The notes: generated by a model from the sequence alone, not told the origin. 64,000 nt of DNA from Bacteroidales bacterium (GCA_017549805.1 JAFYNJ010000009.1:124001-188000); one strand, 5' to 3'; shown: positions 25,669 through 35,896, counted from the first letter of the stretch. Numbers and translations: made by a program.

Positions 25669-28446
25669 ATGAAGTTTTTACGTTTTGTAACCCTTCTTTG
25701 TGTTACAGCCATCAGCAGTGTAGTGAGTGCCCAAAGCCAAAGGGAACTCAGCCAACTTATGCGTGAACGCAACGAGTATTATTTCACACTCACTGTTGAC
25801 AACCCCAAAACAATACAAGCCATCAACGAGATTTGTTCTGTTGATGGCGTTAAAGGCAAGACCGTCGTTTGCTATGCCAATCAGCAACAATACGACAATT
25901 TACTCGAACTCGGCTATCAGCCTTCTTTACAAACCCCGCCTTCGCTTCGCGAGGAAGCCAAGATGTGGGAAGGTGGTGACCGTGCCACCTACGAGTGGGA
26001 CAGCTACCCGACCTACAGTCAATATCAATCCATGATGGAAGCCTACCCTGCTTCCGCAATTAGTGGCAGAACTTGCACCTTGATTACTTTGGGAACCCTT
26101 TCTTCGGGTCGCAAGATCATGGGTGTGCGCATCAATAACGGAACCACCACTGGCAAGCCAAAGTTTCTCTATAGTTCCACCATTCACGGTGACGAGACCA
26201 CTGGCTGGATCTTGATGCTTCGTCTTATCGACGAGCTTTGCACCAGCACCGACAGCCGTATCGTCAATTTGGTTGACAACTTGGATATTTTCATTTTCCC
26301 CAACACCAATCCTGACGGCACCTATTACGGCGGCAACAACACCGTCACTGGAGCTCGGCGCGCCAATGCCAATGGCATCGACATGAACCGCAACTATCCT
26401 GATCCTCACAGCAGCGCACATCCCGACGGAAATGCATACCAGACAGAAACCCAATGGTTTATGCAGCTTGCCGAGGACTATGCTTTCGTGATGGCAGCCA
26501 ACTATCACGGTGGTTCCGAATTGGTCAACTATCCTTGGGACAATACTTACACACGCCATGCCGATGATGCTTGGTGGCAGTATGTATCAAGAGAATACGC
26601 TAATCTTGCCCATGAGGTTAGCTCGAATTACATGACCGACGAAAACAACGGCATTACCAATGGTGCAGATTGGTACACCATCGGTGGCGGTCGTCAGGAT
26701 TACATGAACGGTTATCGCCAATGCCGCGAAGTCACCGTTGAATGCTCCACCACCAAGAACCCTACTGCTACCCAATTGCCTAGTTTCTGGAACTACAACC
26801 ATAACGCCATGCTGACCTACATGGAAGAATGCCTCAACGGCGTACATGGCAAGGTTGTTGATGCCAACACCAACCAAGTTCTTGATGGCGTGACCATCAC
26901 GGTGCAAGACCACGATGACGAATATTCAATCGTGAGCACTCACGAAGACGGCTACTTCCATCGTCCTATCAAGGGAGGAAGCTATACTCTCGCTTTCGAA
27001 AAAGAGGGCTATTGTATGCGGCTTATTGATATTACCGTGGCTGACGGTCAAAGGTTGGAACTGGACGACGTCCAACTCACACCCGGCAACTGCATAGTGC
27101 CGAACTTCTCTGCATCGACAACCAATGTCTCTCTGGGACAAAGCATCAGCTTCACCGATGCCTCATCCGGCACGATCGCTTCATGGAGCTGGACTTTTGA
27201 AGGTGCAACACCTTCCACCTCTACAGCACAAAACCCAACAGGCATCACCTATAACACGGCTGGCGACTATGACGTCACCCTTGTCATTACCGATGCCGAG
27301 GGCAACAGTGAGACCATGACCAAGAGCGATTATATCCATGTCGCAGAATCCATTACCATGCAAAATGGAACAGTAACGACTTGCAGCGGCTTGTTCTATG
27401 ACTCAGGTGGTGCAGACAACAACTACGGCAACCAACTTGATTACACGATGACCTTCTATCCTGGAAGCGATGATGCAAAAGTCAAAGTCGTCTTCTCGGA
27501 GTTTAGCACAGAATCAAATTATGACTTTCTATACATCTATGATGGCACCTCAACTTCTGCTACACAAATCGGACAGTATTCTGGCACAACAAGTCCTGGA
27601 ACTGTAACTGCTACGAATGCTGACGGCGCTTTGACTTTTAGATTCACCTCAGACCAATCAGTGAACAAAACCGGTTGGGTCGCCGCGATATCCTGCGTGT
27701 ATCCCGAACGCACTATCACTGCAACTGCCAATCCGACGGAAGGTGGTACCATCACTGGCGCAGGCACTTATACCCAAGGCGAAAGCTGCACCTTGACGGC
27801 CACGGCCAACGATGGCTATACCTTTGTCAACTGGACCGAAAACGATGAGGTAGTTTCCACTGAAGCTACTTATTCCTTCGAGGTTACCGCCGACAGGGAA
27901 TTGGTTGCCAACTTCGAGGAAGTCGTCACAACCATCACTCAGAATTCAACCTTCAGCAAGGGCTGGAACTGGTGGACCTTGAATGTGGATTCCGAAGATG
28001 CCTTGGCCGAACTCGAAGCAGCCTTGGGCAACAATGGTGTCCAAATTAAGGCTCAAGATGGTACCTTTGTCACTCATTCCACTTATGGATGGTCAGGTTC
28101 GCTTACCTCTCTCGAAGTAGGAAAGATGTATATGATTAAGGTCAACTCACCTTGCTCTATCTCCTTGGAGGGCACTGCCATTGATATGACCAGCCAAAAC
28201 ATCACCCTTTCACATGGCAGTAACTGGATTGGCTATTATGGCACGCAGACCATGACGGTGAATGCCGCCTTGGCCAACCTTTCGGCCACCGTGGGCGACA
28301 AGATTACCGCACAAAACGGCAATGTGGCCACTTATTCCAGTTATGGATGGAGTGGCACGCTCCAAGACCTTGTTCCCGGCGAGGGTTATCTATACAACTC
28401 GAAAGCCACCTCTGACGTCACCTTCACATTCACATCGGCACAATGA
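25669..28446 (+). CDS. M14 zinc carboxypeptidase with PKD, CUB-like and WNWW-type C-terminal domains
   Basis: 925 residues. Signal peptide 1-22; M14 catalytic domain about 110-395 with zinc ligands His173 and Glu176 (IHGDE) and His280 (NYHGG), substrate-binding DMNRNYPDP, and catalytic Glu358 (VTVEC). Next come a carboxypeptidase regulatory-like domain (VHGKVVDA to about 475), a PKD domain (about 477-560), a CUB-like domain (YNDFLYIYDG-type segment near 625), one InlB repeat, and the C-terminal module from about 755 (GWNWWT, LEVGKMYMI, SNWIGYYG, LVPGEGYLY). It removes C-terminal residues from peptides outside the cell. In P. gingivalis a secreted M14 enzyme (CPG70) trims C-terminal Lys/Arg; the same role is inferred here. 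Its stop overlaps the next start. Confidence 0.87.
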   Translation: MKFLRFVTLLCVTAISSVVSAQSQRELSQLMRERNEYYFTLTVDNPKTIQAINEICSVDGVKGKTVVCYANQQQYDNLLELGYQPSLQTPPSLREEAKMWEGGDRATYEWDSYPTYSQYQSMMEAYPASAISGRTCTLITLGTLSSGRKIMGVRINNGTTTGKPKFLYSSTIHGDETTGWILMLRLIDELCTSTDSRIVNLVDNLDIFIFPNTNPDGTYYGGNNTVTGARRANANGIDMNRNYPDPHSSAHPDGNAYQTETQWFMQLAEDYAFVMAANYHGGSELVNYPWDNTYTRHADDAWWQYVSREYANLAHEVSSNYMTDENNGITNGADWYTIGGGRQDYMNGYRQCREVTVECSTTKNPTATQLPSFWNYNHNAMLTYMEECLNGVHGKVVDANTNQVLDGVTITVQDHDDEYSIVSTHEDGYFHRPIKGGSYTLAFEKEGYCMRLIDITVADGQRLELDDVQLTPGNCIVPNFSASTTNVSLGQSISFTDASSGTIASWSWTFEGATPSTSTAQNPTGITYNTAGDYDVTLVITDAEGNSETMTKSDYIHVAESITMQNGTVTTCSGLFYDSGGADNNYGNQLDYTMTFYPGSDDAKVKVVFSEFSTESNYDFLYIYDGTSTSATQIGQYSGTTSPGTVTATNADGALTFRFTSDQSVNKTGWVAAISCVYPERTITATANPTEGGTITGAGTYTQGESCTLTATANDGYTFVNWTENDEVVSTEATYSFEVTADRELVANFEEVVTTITQNSTFSKGWNWWTLNVDSEDALAELEAALGNNGVQIKAQDGTFVTHSTYGWSGSLTSLEVGKMYMIKVNSPCSISLEGTAIDMTSQNITLSHGSNWIGYYGTQTMTVNAALANLSATVGDKITAQNGNVATYSSYGWSGTLQDLVPGEGYLYNSKATSDVTFTFTSAQ

Positions 28447-30413
28447 AAAACATCAAATTATTCGTTCTGGTTGGCTTGTTAATTGGTTTACCCTTTTTGA
28501 CCTTCGGCCAGGACTCCCAGAAGCCTGATTGGAAGAAACTACACTATCTCTCTGAAGAGGAGATGCTCTCGAAAGAGCGCAGCTCCATCTATCAAGAAAC
28601 TGACCCACCAGCGGGCGACTATGTCCGTTTCCCCGCTGAGTTTGAGCCCATGCAGGCGGTCACTATCCGTTACCCGCTTGGCATCCCCACCAGCCTTGTC
28701 AAACAACTTTCGGAACGCACAAAGGTATATTGCATTGTCACATCAAGCCAACAGAATAGCGCCAGAAGCACTTTCCAAAACGCTGGATGTAACATGAACA
28801 ACATCACCTATTATAATATGAGCACCGAGTCGTATTGGGTGCGCGACTATGGTCCATGGTACATCTTCAACGACCTGGAGCCTGCCATTGTTGACAATGC
28901 CTACAATAGGCCTCGCAACAACGACAACATGGTGCCTGTTTACATGGGTCAGCAATTGGGGCTTACCGTTTATGGCATGAACCTCACCCATACGGGCGGT
29001 AACATGATGGAAGACGGCCGTGGCGTTGGTGTCTCCGATGAGCTCATCTTGAACGAGAACAGCAACAACGAGAACAACGTTCGCACCAAGATGCGCAATT
29101 ATCTCGGCATCGACCCGTACCACATCACCATCGACCCGCAAGGCGACTACATCGCCCATGTGGACTGCTGGGGCAAGTTCTTGGCACCCGACAAGATTCT
29201 CATTGCGCAACTGCCAACTTCGAACAGCCATTACGCCGATTATGAGGAAGTGGCTGAGTTCTTTGCCAACACCAATTGCTGCTGGGGCTATCCCTACAAG
29301 GTGTATCGCGTGTATGAACCTGGTGGAAACACTGTTGCTCCATACACCAATAGTTTGATTGTTAACAAGACTGTCTTTGTCCCCTTAGGTAGCAACAACA
29401 CTTATAATAATGATGCTTTGGCGGTCTATCAGCAGGCTTTGCCTGGTTATGAGATCATCGGCGTCACTGGGGCAAGCAGCACTCCTTGGGAGAATACCGA
29501 TGCCCTTCACTGCCGCACCCGTGGCGTGATGGACTTCAACATGCTCTTTGTGGATCACCGCGATGTGGTCTTCGGCGAGCAACCCATGCAGGACTCCATC
29601 GCCATCACCAGCAAGTTCATTGCCTATAGCGGTCAAGCGTTGAAACAGGATTCGCTCTTGGTGTATTACAGCATCGACGGCGGCGCCTACCAGACGGCCA
29701 AGATGACTTCCACGGGCAACCTGTATGAGTATGTCGGCTACATCAAAGGCTACAATTATGGTTCCTCCATTGACTATTATGTCTTCGGAGCCGACGAATC
29801 GGGACACCGTTATTCGCAACCGGTTTTCGGAGCTGTAGAACCTCACCATTTCGACATTGAAGAAGGCAGCGGCACAACGACCACTGAACAAACCGTATCG
29901 CTTTCATCGGGCTGGAATTGGTGGACACCAGATGTCGATCTGGATGGTGCTACGCTGCTCTCCCTGATTGAAAACGGTCTGGGTGCAAACGGTGTCAAGA
30001 TCATGTCGCAGGACGGCAAATTTGCAACCCGCTCCACCTATGGATGGTCAGGTTCCCTCACCTCACTCGAAGTGGGCAAGATGTATATGATTCAAGTCAG
30101 TTCACCTTGCACCTTCTCCATTGAGGGCAATTTTGTCGATCTAACCAACCATAGCATCACCCTTTCATACGGCAACAACTGGATTGGCTATTTCGGTACA
30201 CAGCCCATGTCGGTGAATGCCGCCTTGGCCAACCTTCCGGCCACCGTGGGTGACAAGATCACCGGACAAGACGGTTCCATTGCCACCTATTCTAGGTATG
30301 GATGGAGCGGTCCTCTTCAAACGCTAGTTCCAGGTGGGGCTTATCTCTACAACTCGAAAGCCTCTTCCGATGTGACATTCACGTTTTCGACAAACAACAA
30401 ATACAACAAATAA
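28443..30413 (+). CDS. Secreted peptidylarginine deiminase, Porphyromonas PPAD-type, with WNWW-type C-terminal module
   Basis: 656 residues. Signal peptide 1-22; deiminase domain about 50-390; an Ig-like domain about 390-480; C-terminal module from about 485. The catalytic residues are all present: Asp135 (WVRDYGPW), His239 and Asp241 (AHVDCWGKF) and Cys357 (ALHCRTRG), against Asp130, His236, Asp238 and Cys351 in PPAD. Arg156 and Arg158 (YNRPR) match the pair that in PPAD holds the peptide's C-terminal carboxylate, so the enzyme should convert C-terminal arginine of peptides to citrulline, releasing ammonia. The start ATG overlaps the carboxypeptidase stop (ATGA), implying translational coupling. 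Agmatine deiminase is the main alternative; the signal peptide and Ig domain argue against it. Confidence 0.87.
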   Translation: MKNIKLFVLVGLLIGLPFLTFGQDSQKPDWKKLHYLSEEEMLSKERSSIYQETDPPAGDYVRFPAEFEPMQAVTIRYPLGIPTSLVKQLSERTKVYCIVTSSQQNSARSTFQNAGCNMNNITYYNMSTESYWVRDYGPWYIFNDLEPAIVDNAYNRPRNNDNMVPVYMGQQLGLTVYGMNLTHTGGNMMEDGRGVGVSDELILNENSNNENNVRTKMRNYLGIDPYHITIDPQGDYIAHVDCWGKFLAPDKILIAQLPTSNSHYADYEEVAEFFANTNCCWGYPYKVYRVYEPGGNTVAPYTNSLIVNKTVFVPLGSNNTYNNDALAVYQQALPGYEIIGVTGASSTPWENTDALHCRTRGVMDFNMLFVDHRDVVFGEQPMQDSIAITSKFIAYSGQALKQDSLLVYYSIDGGAYQTAKMTSTGNLYEYVGYIKGYNYGSSIDYYVFGADESGHRYSQPVFGAVEPHHFDIEEGSGTTTTEQTVSLSSGWNWWTPDVDLDGATLLSLIENGLGANGVKIMSQDGKFATRSTYGWSGSLTSLEVGKMYMIQVSSPCTFSIEGNFVDLTNHSITLSYGNNWIGYFGTQPMSVNAALANLPATVGDKITGQDGSIATYSRYGWSGPLQTLVPGGAYLYNSKASSDVTFTFSTNNKYNK

Positions 30414-30441
30414 ACACATTATTAATTAACCACTTAACTCA

Positions 30442-33400
30442 ATGAAAAAAAATCTATTGACCTTTGTGCTTTTGGTCCTCAGCACCGTGGCCTTTGCCCA
30501 GTTGCAGGCCACACCGCAGTGGAACAGCATCCTCAGCGACAAAGCTGAGACCTTCCGCACACAGCTCATCTCTTCTTCGGAGAGCAGCATCCAGGTGAAC
30601 GTTCAAGTTCCCGGCTTCTATGCCACCAGCGTTACCACTCCGAGAGGTGAAGCCAAGATCATCTCCATGCCTAAGGCAGTGAGTACTGCCCAAGCGGGCG
30701 AACCCAATGTCCCTATGACCGGTATCCCGGTAATGATCGGTGACAAGGCTCGTATGAACGTACGCGTGATCGATGCCCAATACATGGACTTCGAAGGCAT
30801 TGAAGTGGCTCCTTCCAAGGGCGACTTCCCTCGCTCCATCGATCCCGCCACTGTGCCTTACACCTACGGCGAATGCTACAGCCAGGACGCTTTCTTCCCG
30901 GCTAGCAATGTGAGTCTTTATGATCCCTACATCATCCGCGACTTCCGTGGTCAGAACATGGTGGTGTATCCCTTTGCCTACAACCCTGTCACCAAGACCC
31001 TCCGCGTGTATTACAACATGACCGTGGAGATGTACAAGGTGGATGACAAAGGCAGCAATGTCATCGAAAGCCGTCGCAGCAATGTGGTGAAGATGGACCA
31101 AGATTTCAAGAGTGTCTATCAGCGTCACTTCATCAACTATGAGGCTGGCATGTCCAAATATACAGCCTTGGATGAGGAAGGCGACTTGCTCATCATCTGC
31201 TACGACAACTTCATCAGCTACATGACCGACTTTGTCAACTGGAAAAAGACCCGTGGTATCAACACTACTATCGTTGGCACCACTACAGCTGGTTCCACAT
31301 ATTCGGCCATTAAGAACTATATTCAAAGCCAATATAATGCCAATAACAACATTACCCATGTGCTGCTTGTCGGCGATGTAGCCCAAATCCCAGGTTATTC
31401 ATACTCGGGCGGTGGATCTTCCTACAGCGGCTTGGGTGACAACGCTTACGGACAAATCGTAGGTAGTGACTACTACAACGATGTCTTCATCGGTCGTTTC
31501 TCGGCTCAGACCGCTGCTCAGGTGACCACTCAAGTCAACCGTGTCATTACCTACGAACGTGACCTCACCACTTCTGCTACTTGGCTGCAAAAAGCCGACG
31601 GTATTGCAAGAAACGAAGGCGGCTCTGGCCATAACGGTGAGGACGACTACGAGCACATGGACGTGATTCGTACCGACCTGCTCAATTACGGTTACAACAC
31701 CGTGTATCAGGACTACGAGAACTTAAGCGGTTATACTGGCACCGCCTCTTCCATCAGCAGTCACATCAACAGTGGTGTGGGTATCGTCAATTACTGCAAC
31801 CACGGCAACAACCAATTATGGGGCGTTGCAAGCTACAGCAACACTCAAGTCAACCAACTCACCAATAGCAACATGTTGCCTTTCATTTGGTCGGTGGCTT
31901 GCCTCGTTGGTAAATACGACAACACTTCGACATCCTATGGCAGTAACTACACCATTGGTCAAAACAACGACTGCTTCGCCGAGGCTTGGATGCACGCCAC
32001 TTACAGCAGTTCTGACCTAACGCCAACGGGTGCCATTGGTGCTTTGATGTCGTACATCAGTCAGCCTTGGATCCCGCCCATGTGGGCACAAGACGAGTGT
32101 GTTGATATCTTGGCTGGACTGTCTAGTTCAGGTGGGACTAAACACACTTGGGGTGGTCTTTCCATCAATGGACTATTTGGCATTTTCGATAACTATGGTA
32201 CAGACCAATCCGCTGTCGGCACTTACCAAGCATGGATTCTCTACGGTGACCCAAGTATGATGGTTCGTACCAAGACCCCACAGGCCATGACGGTGAATCA
32301 CAATGGCACCATCGCTCTTGGTTCTTCATCCTACGCAGTCAGCGTGAGTAATGGCAACGGTTCCGTAGCTACCATCACCGATGCCGACCACAACATATTG
32401 GGTAAGGCCACGGTGAGCAACGGCTCTGCCACCATCAACATCTCGGGCAACCTTACCCCCAACCAGGAACTGACCCTCTGCGTGTTTGGTTTTGATAAGG
32501 TGACTTATATGGGCACCATCACCGTTACTGGCGGCACGCAATACAACATCACCACTACCCAACCCCAACACGGCACCATCAGCGCTCCATCACAGGCCTA
32601 CGCCGGTGCCACAGTGACATTGACCGCCACACCTGAAACAGGTTACTGCCTCTCCAGCTGGACGGTCAAAGCCGGCAGCACGAACATCACGGTGACCAAC
32701 AACCAGTTCACCATGCCTGAAAGCAACGTGACGGTGACCGCCACCTTTGTCCAAGGCATGGCTGTCACACTGGCTCCAGTAACCAACGGCACCATCAGCG
32801 CCGATATGGCATACGCACTGCAAGGCAACACCGTTAACCTGACCGCCACACCTGCTTCGGGCTATGAGTTCAACGGCTGGGTGGTCTATAAGACTGGCGA
32901 TGCTACCACCTCGGTCACGGTGAGCAACAACAGCTTCACCATGCCTAACTATCCTGTCACCGTAAGCGCCATCTTCTTGGCTCCTGCTGGTGGCGATGTG
33001 ACCATTGGCGGTGACAACTCTGGCACCACCAATGGCGGTTATCTGCCAACCCATGTGTGGTATAAATATTCACTGACCCAACAAATCTATACCGCCGATG
33101 AGTTGGGCACCGCTGGCACCATTACTGCAATCAGTTTCTATTATGCTGGCTCAACCAGTTCGGGCGCCAGAACAATTCAGGTTTATTTGGCACATACCAC
33201 CAACGCCACCATCTCCTCATGGATGACTCAATCCAGCAGCAACTTAGTCTATTCGGGATCGCATGAATTCACCCAAGGTTGGAACACCATCACCTTGAGC
33301 ACACCATTCGCATACAACGGTACGAATAATGTAATCCTTACCTTTGATGACAACACAGGCAGCTATAGTGTAAGCTCCACGCAATCGTTCTACACCTACT

Positions 33401-35835
33401 CCACAGGATCCAATAGAGCTATCCGTTATTACAGCGACAGCAGCAACTTGTCTGCTACCAGCAGCAACTCCACTTCTGGAACCACGTTGCAATACAACAA
33501 CTATATCAAGATCACCAAGGAAGTCCCGAGCACTGAAGGCTACCTATCAGTGTCTCCCACCAACCTGACTGGCTTCCAAGCCACCTCTGGCGCCACGGCT
33601 TCCAACCCGCAGACTGTCGCCGTCATCGGCAGCAACCTCCAGGCCAACCTGACTGTTACCGCCCCCACGGGCTTTGAAGTCTGCGCCACCAGCAACGGCA
33701 CCTACAACAGCACGTTGACCCTGACTCCTTCCAATGGAAGCATCCAAGCCAATGTGTTTGTCCGCCTCAGCTCTAGCGTGAGCCCCGGCAACTACAATGG
33801 CAACATGACCTTGGCATCCGGCACGACCAGTGCCACAGTCAGCCTCAGCGGCACCGTTGACCAAGGAACTGGCACCTCTTACGAAATCACTGCCACTGCC
33901 AATCCAACCGCAGGCGGCACCATCACCGGTGCAGGCACCTACTATGAAAACGGCACTTGCACACTGGTCGCCACCGCCAACACTGGCTATACTTTCACCA
34001 ACTGGACGAAAAACGGCAGCGTAGTCTCTTCCAGCGCCAGCTACAGCTTCACTGTTAACCAGGCAAACGCAGGCGCTTACGTCGCCAACTTCACGCTCAA
34101 CAGCTACGAAGTCACCGCCACGGCTAACCCGAGCGCAGGTGGCACCATCTCCGGCACAGGCAGCTACGACCATGGCACCACCGCTAGCCTGACCGCTACA
34201 GCCAACGAAGGTTATACCTTCACTAACTGGACGAAGAACGGCGTGTCGGTGAGCACCAATGCCACCTATAGCTTTACCGTGACTCAAGCTACTGCTTTGG
34301 TTGCCAACTTCTCCATCAACAGCTATGACGTGACGGCCACGGCCAATCCTACCGACGGCGGCACCGTTACCGTCGGCGCTCGCAACAGAGACGACCTCGT
34401 TTATGACTTTGAAAACGGCTGGCAAGGCTGGACGACCTTCCAAGGTAGCACCACTTCCCCACACAGCTGGATGCATAACACGGAATATACTGCATACGAT
34501 TCCAACGGTAACCAAATTGTCCCGGAATGCCACAATTCTACTTCTGGCATGATGCTTTCCGAGTCTTACATTTCCGCCAGCACATCAGGAGGCTCGGATG
34601 CCACAGCAGTCACTCCTGACAACTACCTCGTTTCTCCGCAGTTCCGTTTAGGTGGAAGCTTCACCTTCTATGCCGCATCTCGAATGAGTAATTATCCTGC
34701 TGAGAAGTTCTCCGTATTGGTATCAGAGTCGGGCAACACCAGTGCCAGCGACTTCACTCATACTGAGTTGACAGTGACTTTGTCAGATAATAGCTGGAAC
34801 GAATACACCATCGACCTGAGCGATTACAGCGGCATGGGTTATGTGGCCATTCGTCACTGGGACTGCAACGACCAGCACTTGCTCTATATTGATGACGTCA
34901 CTATCGTGGAAGGTTTGAATCAGTCCACTGGCAGCGGCAACTTCAACTACGGCGAAACCTGCGTTGTGACCGCCACTCCGAATGCGGACTACAATTTCGT
35001 GAACTGGACTGAGAATGGCACACAAGTCAGCGCTGAGGCCACTTACAGCTTCACCGTCACCGGCGATCGCGACCTTGTGGCCAACTTCTCCCAAGTGTTG
35101 CCGACGTACTACACCATCAGCGTAACGGCTAACCCGAGCAACGGTGGTACCGTCACTGGCGGCGACAGCTATGTTGCAGGCAGCACCGCAACGCTGACCG
35201 CTACGGCCAACGAAGGCTACACCTTCACACAATGGCAGGACGGCAACACGGATAACCCGCGCACTATCACTGTAACAGGTGATGCCAGCTATACGGCCAA
35301 TTTCGCGGAAGTCATCACGACCGTCACGCAGACCTCAACATTCAGCACTGGTTGGAACTGGTGGACATTGACTATTGACACTGAAGATGCTTTGGCTGAA
35401 CTCGAAGCAGCTTTGGGCAGCAACGGTGTCCAGATCAAAGCTCAAGATGGTAGCATAGTCACTCATTCCTCCTACGGATGGTCAGGATCGCTTGGCTCTC
35501 TTGAAGTAGGAAAGATGTACTTGATCAAGGTCTCTTCAAATTGTTCAGTCTCCCTTGAAGGTACTGCCATTGACGTGACCGACCAGAGTATCACCCTTTC
35601 ACATGGTAACAACTGGATCGGCTATTATGGCACACAGACCATGTCGGTGAACGCCGCCTTGGCCAATCTCCAAGCCACCGTAGGTGACAAGATCACCGGA
35701 CAAGACGGCAAAGTGGCCACCTATTCCAGCTATGGATGGAGTGGCACACTCCAAAATCTTGTTCCTGGCGAGGGTTATCTCTACAACTCGAAGGCCACCT
35801 CTGACGTTACTTTCAAATTTGCATCGGCAAAATGA
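30442..35835 (+). CDS. C25 cysteine peptidase with six InlB repeats, nested adhesin domain and WNWW-type C-terminal module
   Basis: 1797 residues. Signal peptide 1-20 (ends TVAFAQ); C25 propeptide and catalytic domain of the 11192 subtype, with His454 (YCNHGNNQLW) and Cys487 (WSVACLVG); two degenerate and four standard InlB-type repeats; one YLP/QIYTA module (about 853-1030); a beta domain shared with 11192; a gingipain cleaved-adhesin-like domain (about 1316-1494, starting YDFENGWQGW and ending YIDDVTIVEG) placed inside one InlB repeat; and the C-terminal module from about 1625. The 28-nt gap after the deiminase gene has no promoter, so 25669, 28443 and 30442 probably form one operon. Confidence 0.87.
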   Translation: MKKNLLTFVLLVLSTVAFAQLQATPQWNSILSDKAETFRTQLISSSESSIQVNVQVPGFYATSVTTPRGEAKIISMPKAVSTAQAGEPNVPMTGIPVMIGDKARMNVRVIDAQYMDFEGIEVAPSKGDFPRSIDPATVPYTYGECYSQDAFFPASNVSLYDPYIIRDFRGQNMVVYPFAYNPVTKTLRVYYNMTVEMYKVDDKGSNVIESRRSNVVKMDQDFKSVYQRHFINYEAGMSKYTALDEEGDLLIICYDNFISYMTDFVNWKKTRGINTTIVGTTTAGSTYSAIKNYIQSQYNANNNITHVLLVGDVAQIPGYSYSGGGSSYSGLGDNAYGQIVGSDYYNDVFIGRFSAQTAAQVTTQVNRVITYERDLTTSATWLQKADGIARNEGGSGHNGEDDYEHMDVIRTDLLNYGYNTVYQDYENLSGYTGTASSISSHINSGVGIVNYCNHGNNQLWGVASYSNTQVNQLTNSNMLPFIWSVACLVGKYDNTSTSYGSNYTIGQNNDCFAEAWMHATYSSSDLTPTGAIGALMSYISQPWIPPMWAQDECVDILAGLSSSGGTKHTWGGLSINGLFGIFDNYGTDQSAVGTYQAWILYGDPSMMVRTKTPQAMTVNHNGTIALGSSSYAVSVSNGNGSVATITDADHNILGKATVSNGSATINISGNLTPNQELTLCVFGFDKVTYMGTITVTGGTQYNITTTQPQHGTISAPSQAYAGATVTLTATPETGYCLSSWTVKAGSTNITVTNNQFTMPESNVTVTATFVQGMAVTLAPVTNGTISADMAYALQGNTVNLTATPASGYEFNGWVVYKTGDATTSVTVSNNSFTMPNYPVTVSAIFLAPAGGDVTIGGDNSGTTNGGYLPTHVWYKYSLTQQIYTADELGTAGTITAISFYYAGSTSSGARTIQVYLAHTTNATISSWMTQSSSNLVYSGSHEFTQGWNTITLSTPFAYNGTNNVILTFDDNTGSYSVSSTQSFYTYSTGSNRAIRYYSDSSNLSATSSNSTSGTTLQYNNYIKITKEVPSTEGYLSVSPTNLTGFQATSGATASNPQTVAVIGSNLQANLTVTAPTGFEVCATSNGTYNSTLTLTPSNGSIQANVFVRLSSSVSPGNYNGNMTLASGTTSATVSLSGTVDQGTGTSYEITATANPTAGGTITGAGTYYENGTCTLVATANTGYTFTNWTKNGSVVSSSASYSFTVNQANAGAYVANFTLNSYEVTATANPSAGGTISGTGSYDHGTTASLTATANEGYTFTNWTKNGVSVSTNATYSFTVTQATALVANFSINSYDVTATANPTDGGTVTVGARNRDDLVYDFENGWQGWTTFQGSTTSPHSWMHNTEYTAYDSNGNQIVPECHNSTSGMMLSESYISASTSGGSDATAVTPDNYLVSPQFRLGGSFTFYAASRMSNYPAEKFSVLVSESGNTSASDFTHTELTVTLSDNSWNEYTIDLSDYSGMGYVAIRHWDCNDQHLLYIDDVTIVEGLNQSTGSGNFNYGETCVVTATPNADYNFVNWTENGTQVSAEATYSFTVTGDRDLVANFSQVLPTYYTISVTANPSNGGTVTGGDSYVAGSTATLTATANEGYTFTQWQDGNTDNPRTITVTGDASYTANFAEVITTVTQTSTFSTGWNWWTLTIDTEDALAELEAALGSNGVQIKAQDGSIVTHSSYGWSGSLGSLEVGKMYLIKVSSNCSVSLEGTAIDVTDQSITLSHGNNWIGYYGTQTMSVNAALANLQATVGDKITGQDGKVATYSSYGWSGTLQNLVPGEGYLYNSKATSDVTFKFASAK

Positions 35836-35888
35836 GAATCTGCCCCAAAAAAAGTGTTCTATCTTAAAAATAATTGGATTATTTATTG

Positions 35889-35896
35889 TAATTTTG
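35889..35896 (+). promoter_or_regulatory. -7 promoter box of the 35939 gene
   Basis: TAATTTTG fits TAnnTTTG, 43 nt before the ATG at 35939. Confidence 0.55.

Noticed and set aside
8500-35300. CRISPR or satellite array
   Set aside because: The recurring DNA is coding sequence for InlB-type repeats and shuffled domains, with diverged units and no spacer structure.
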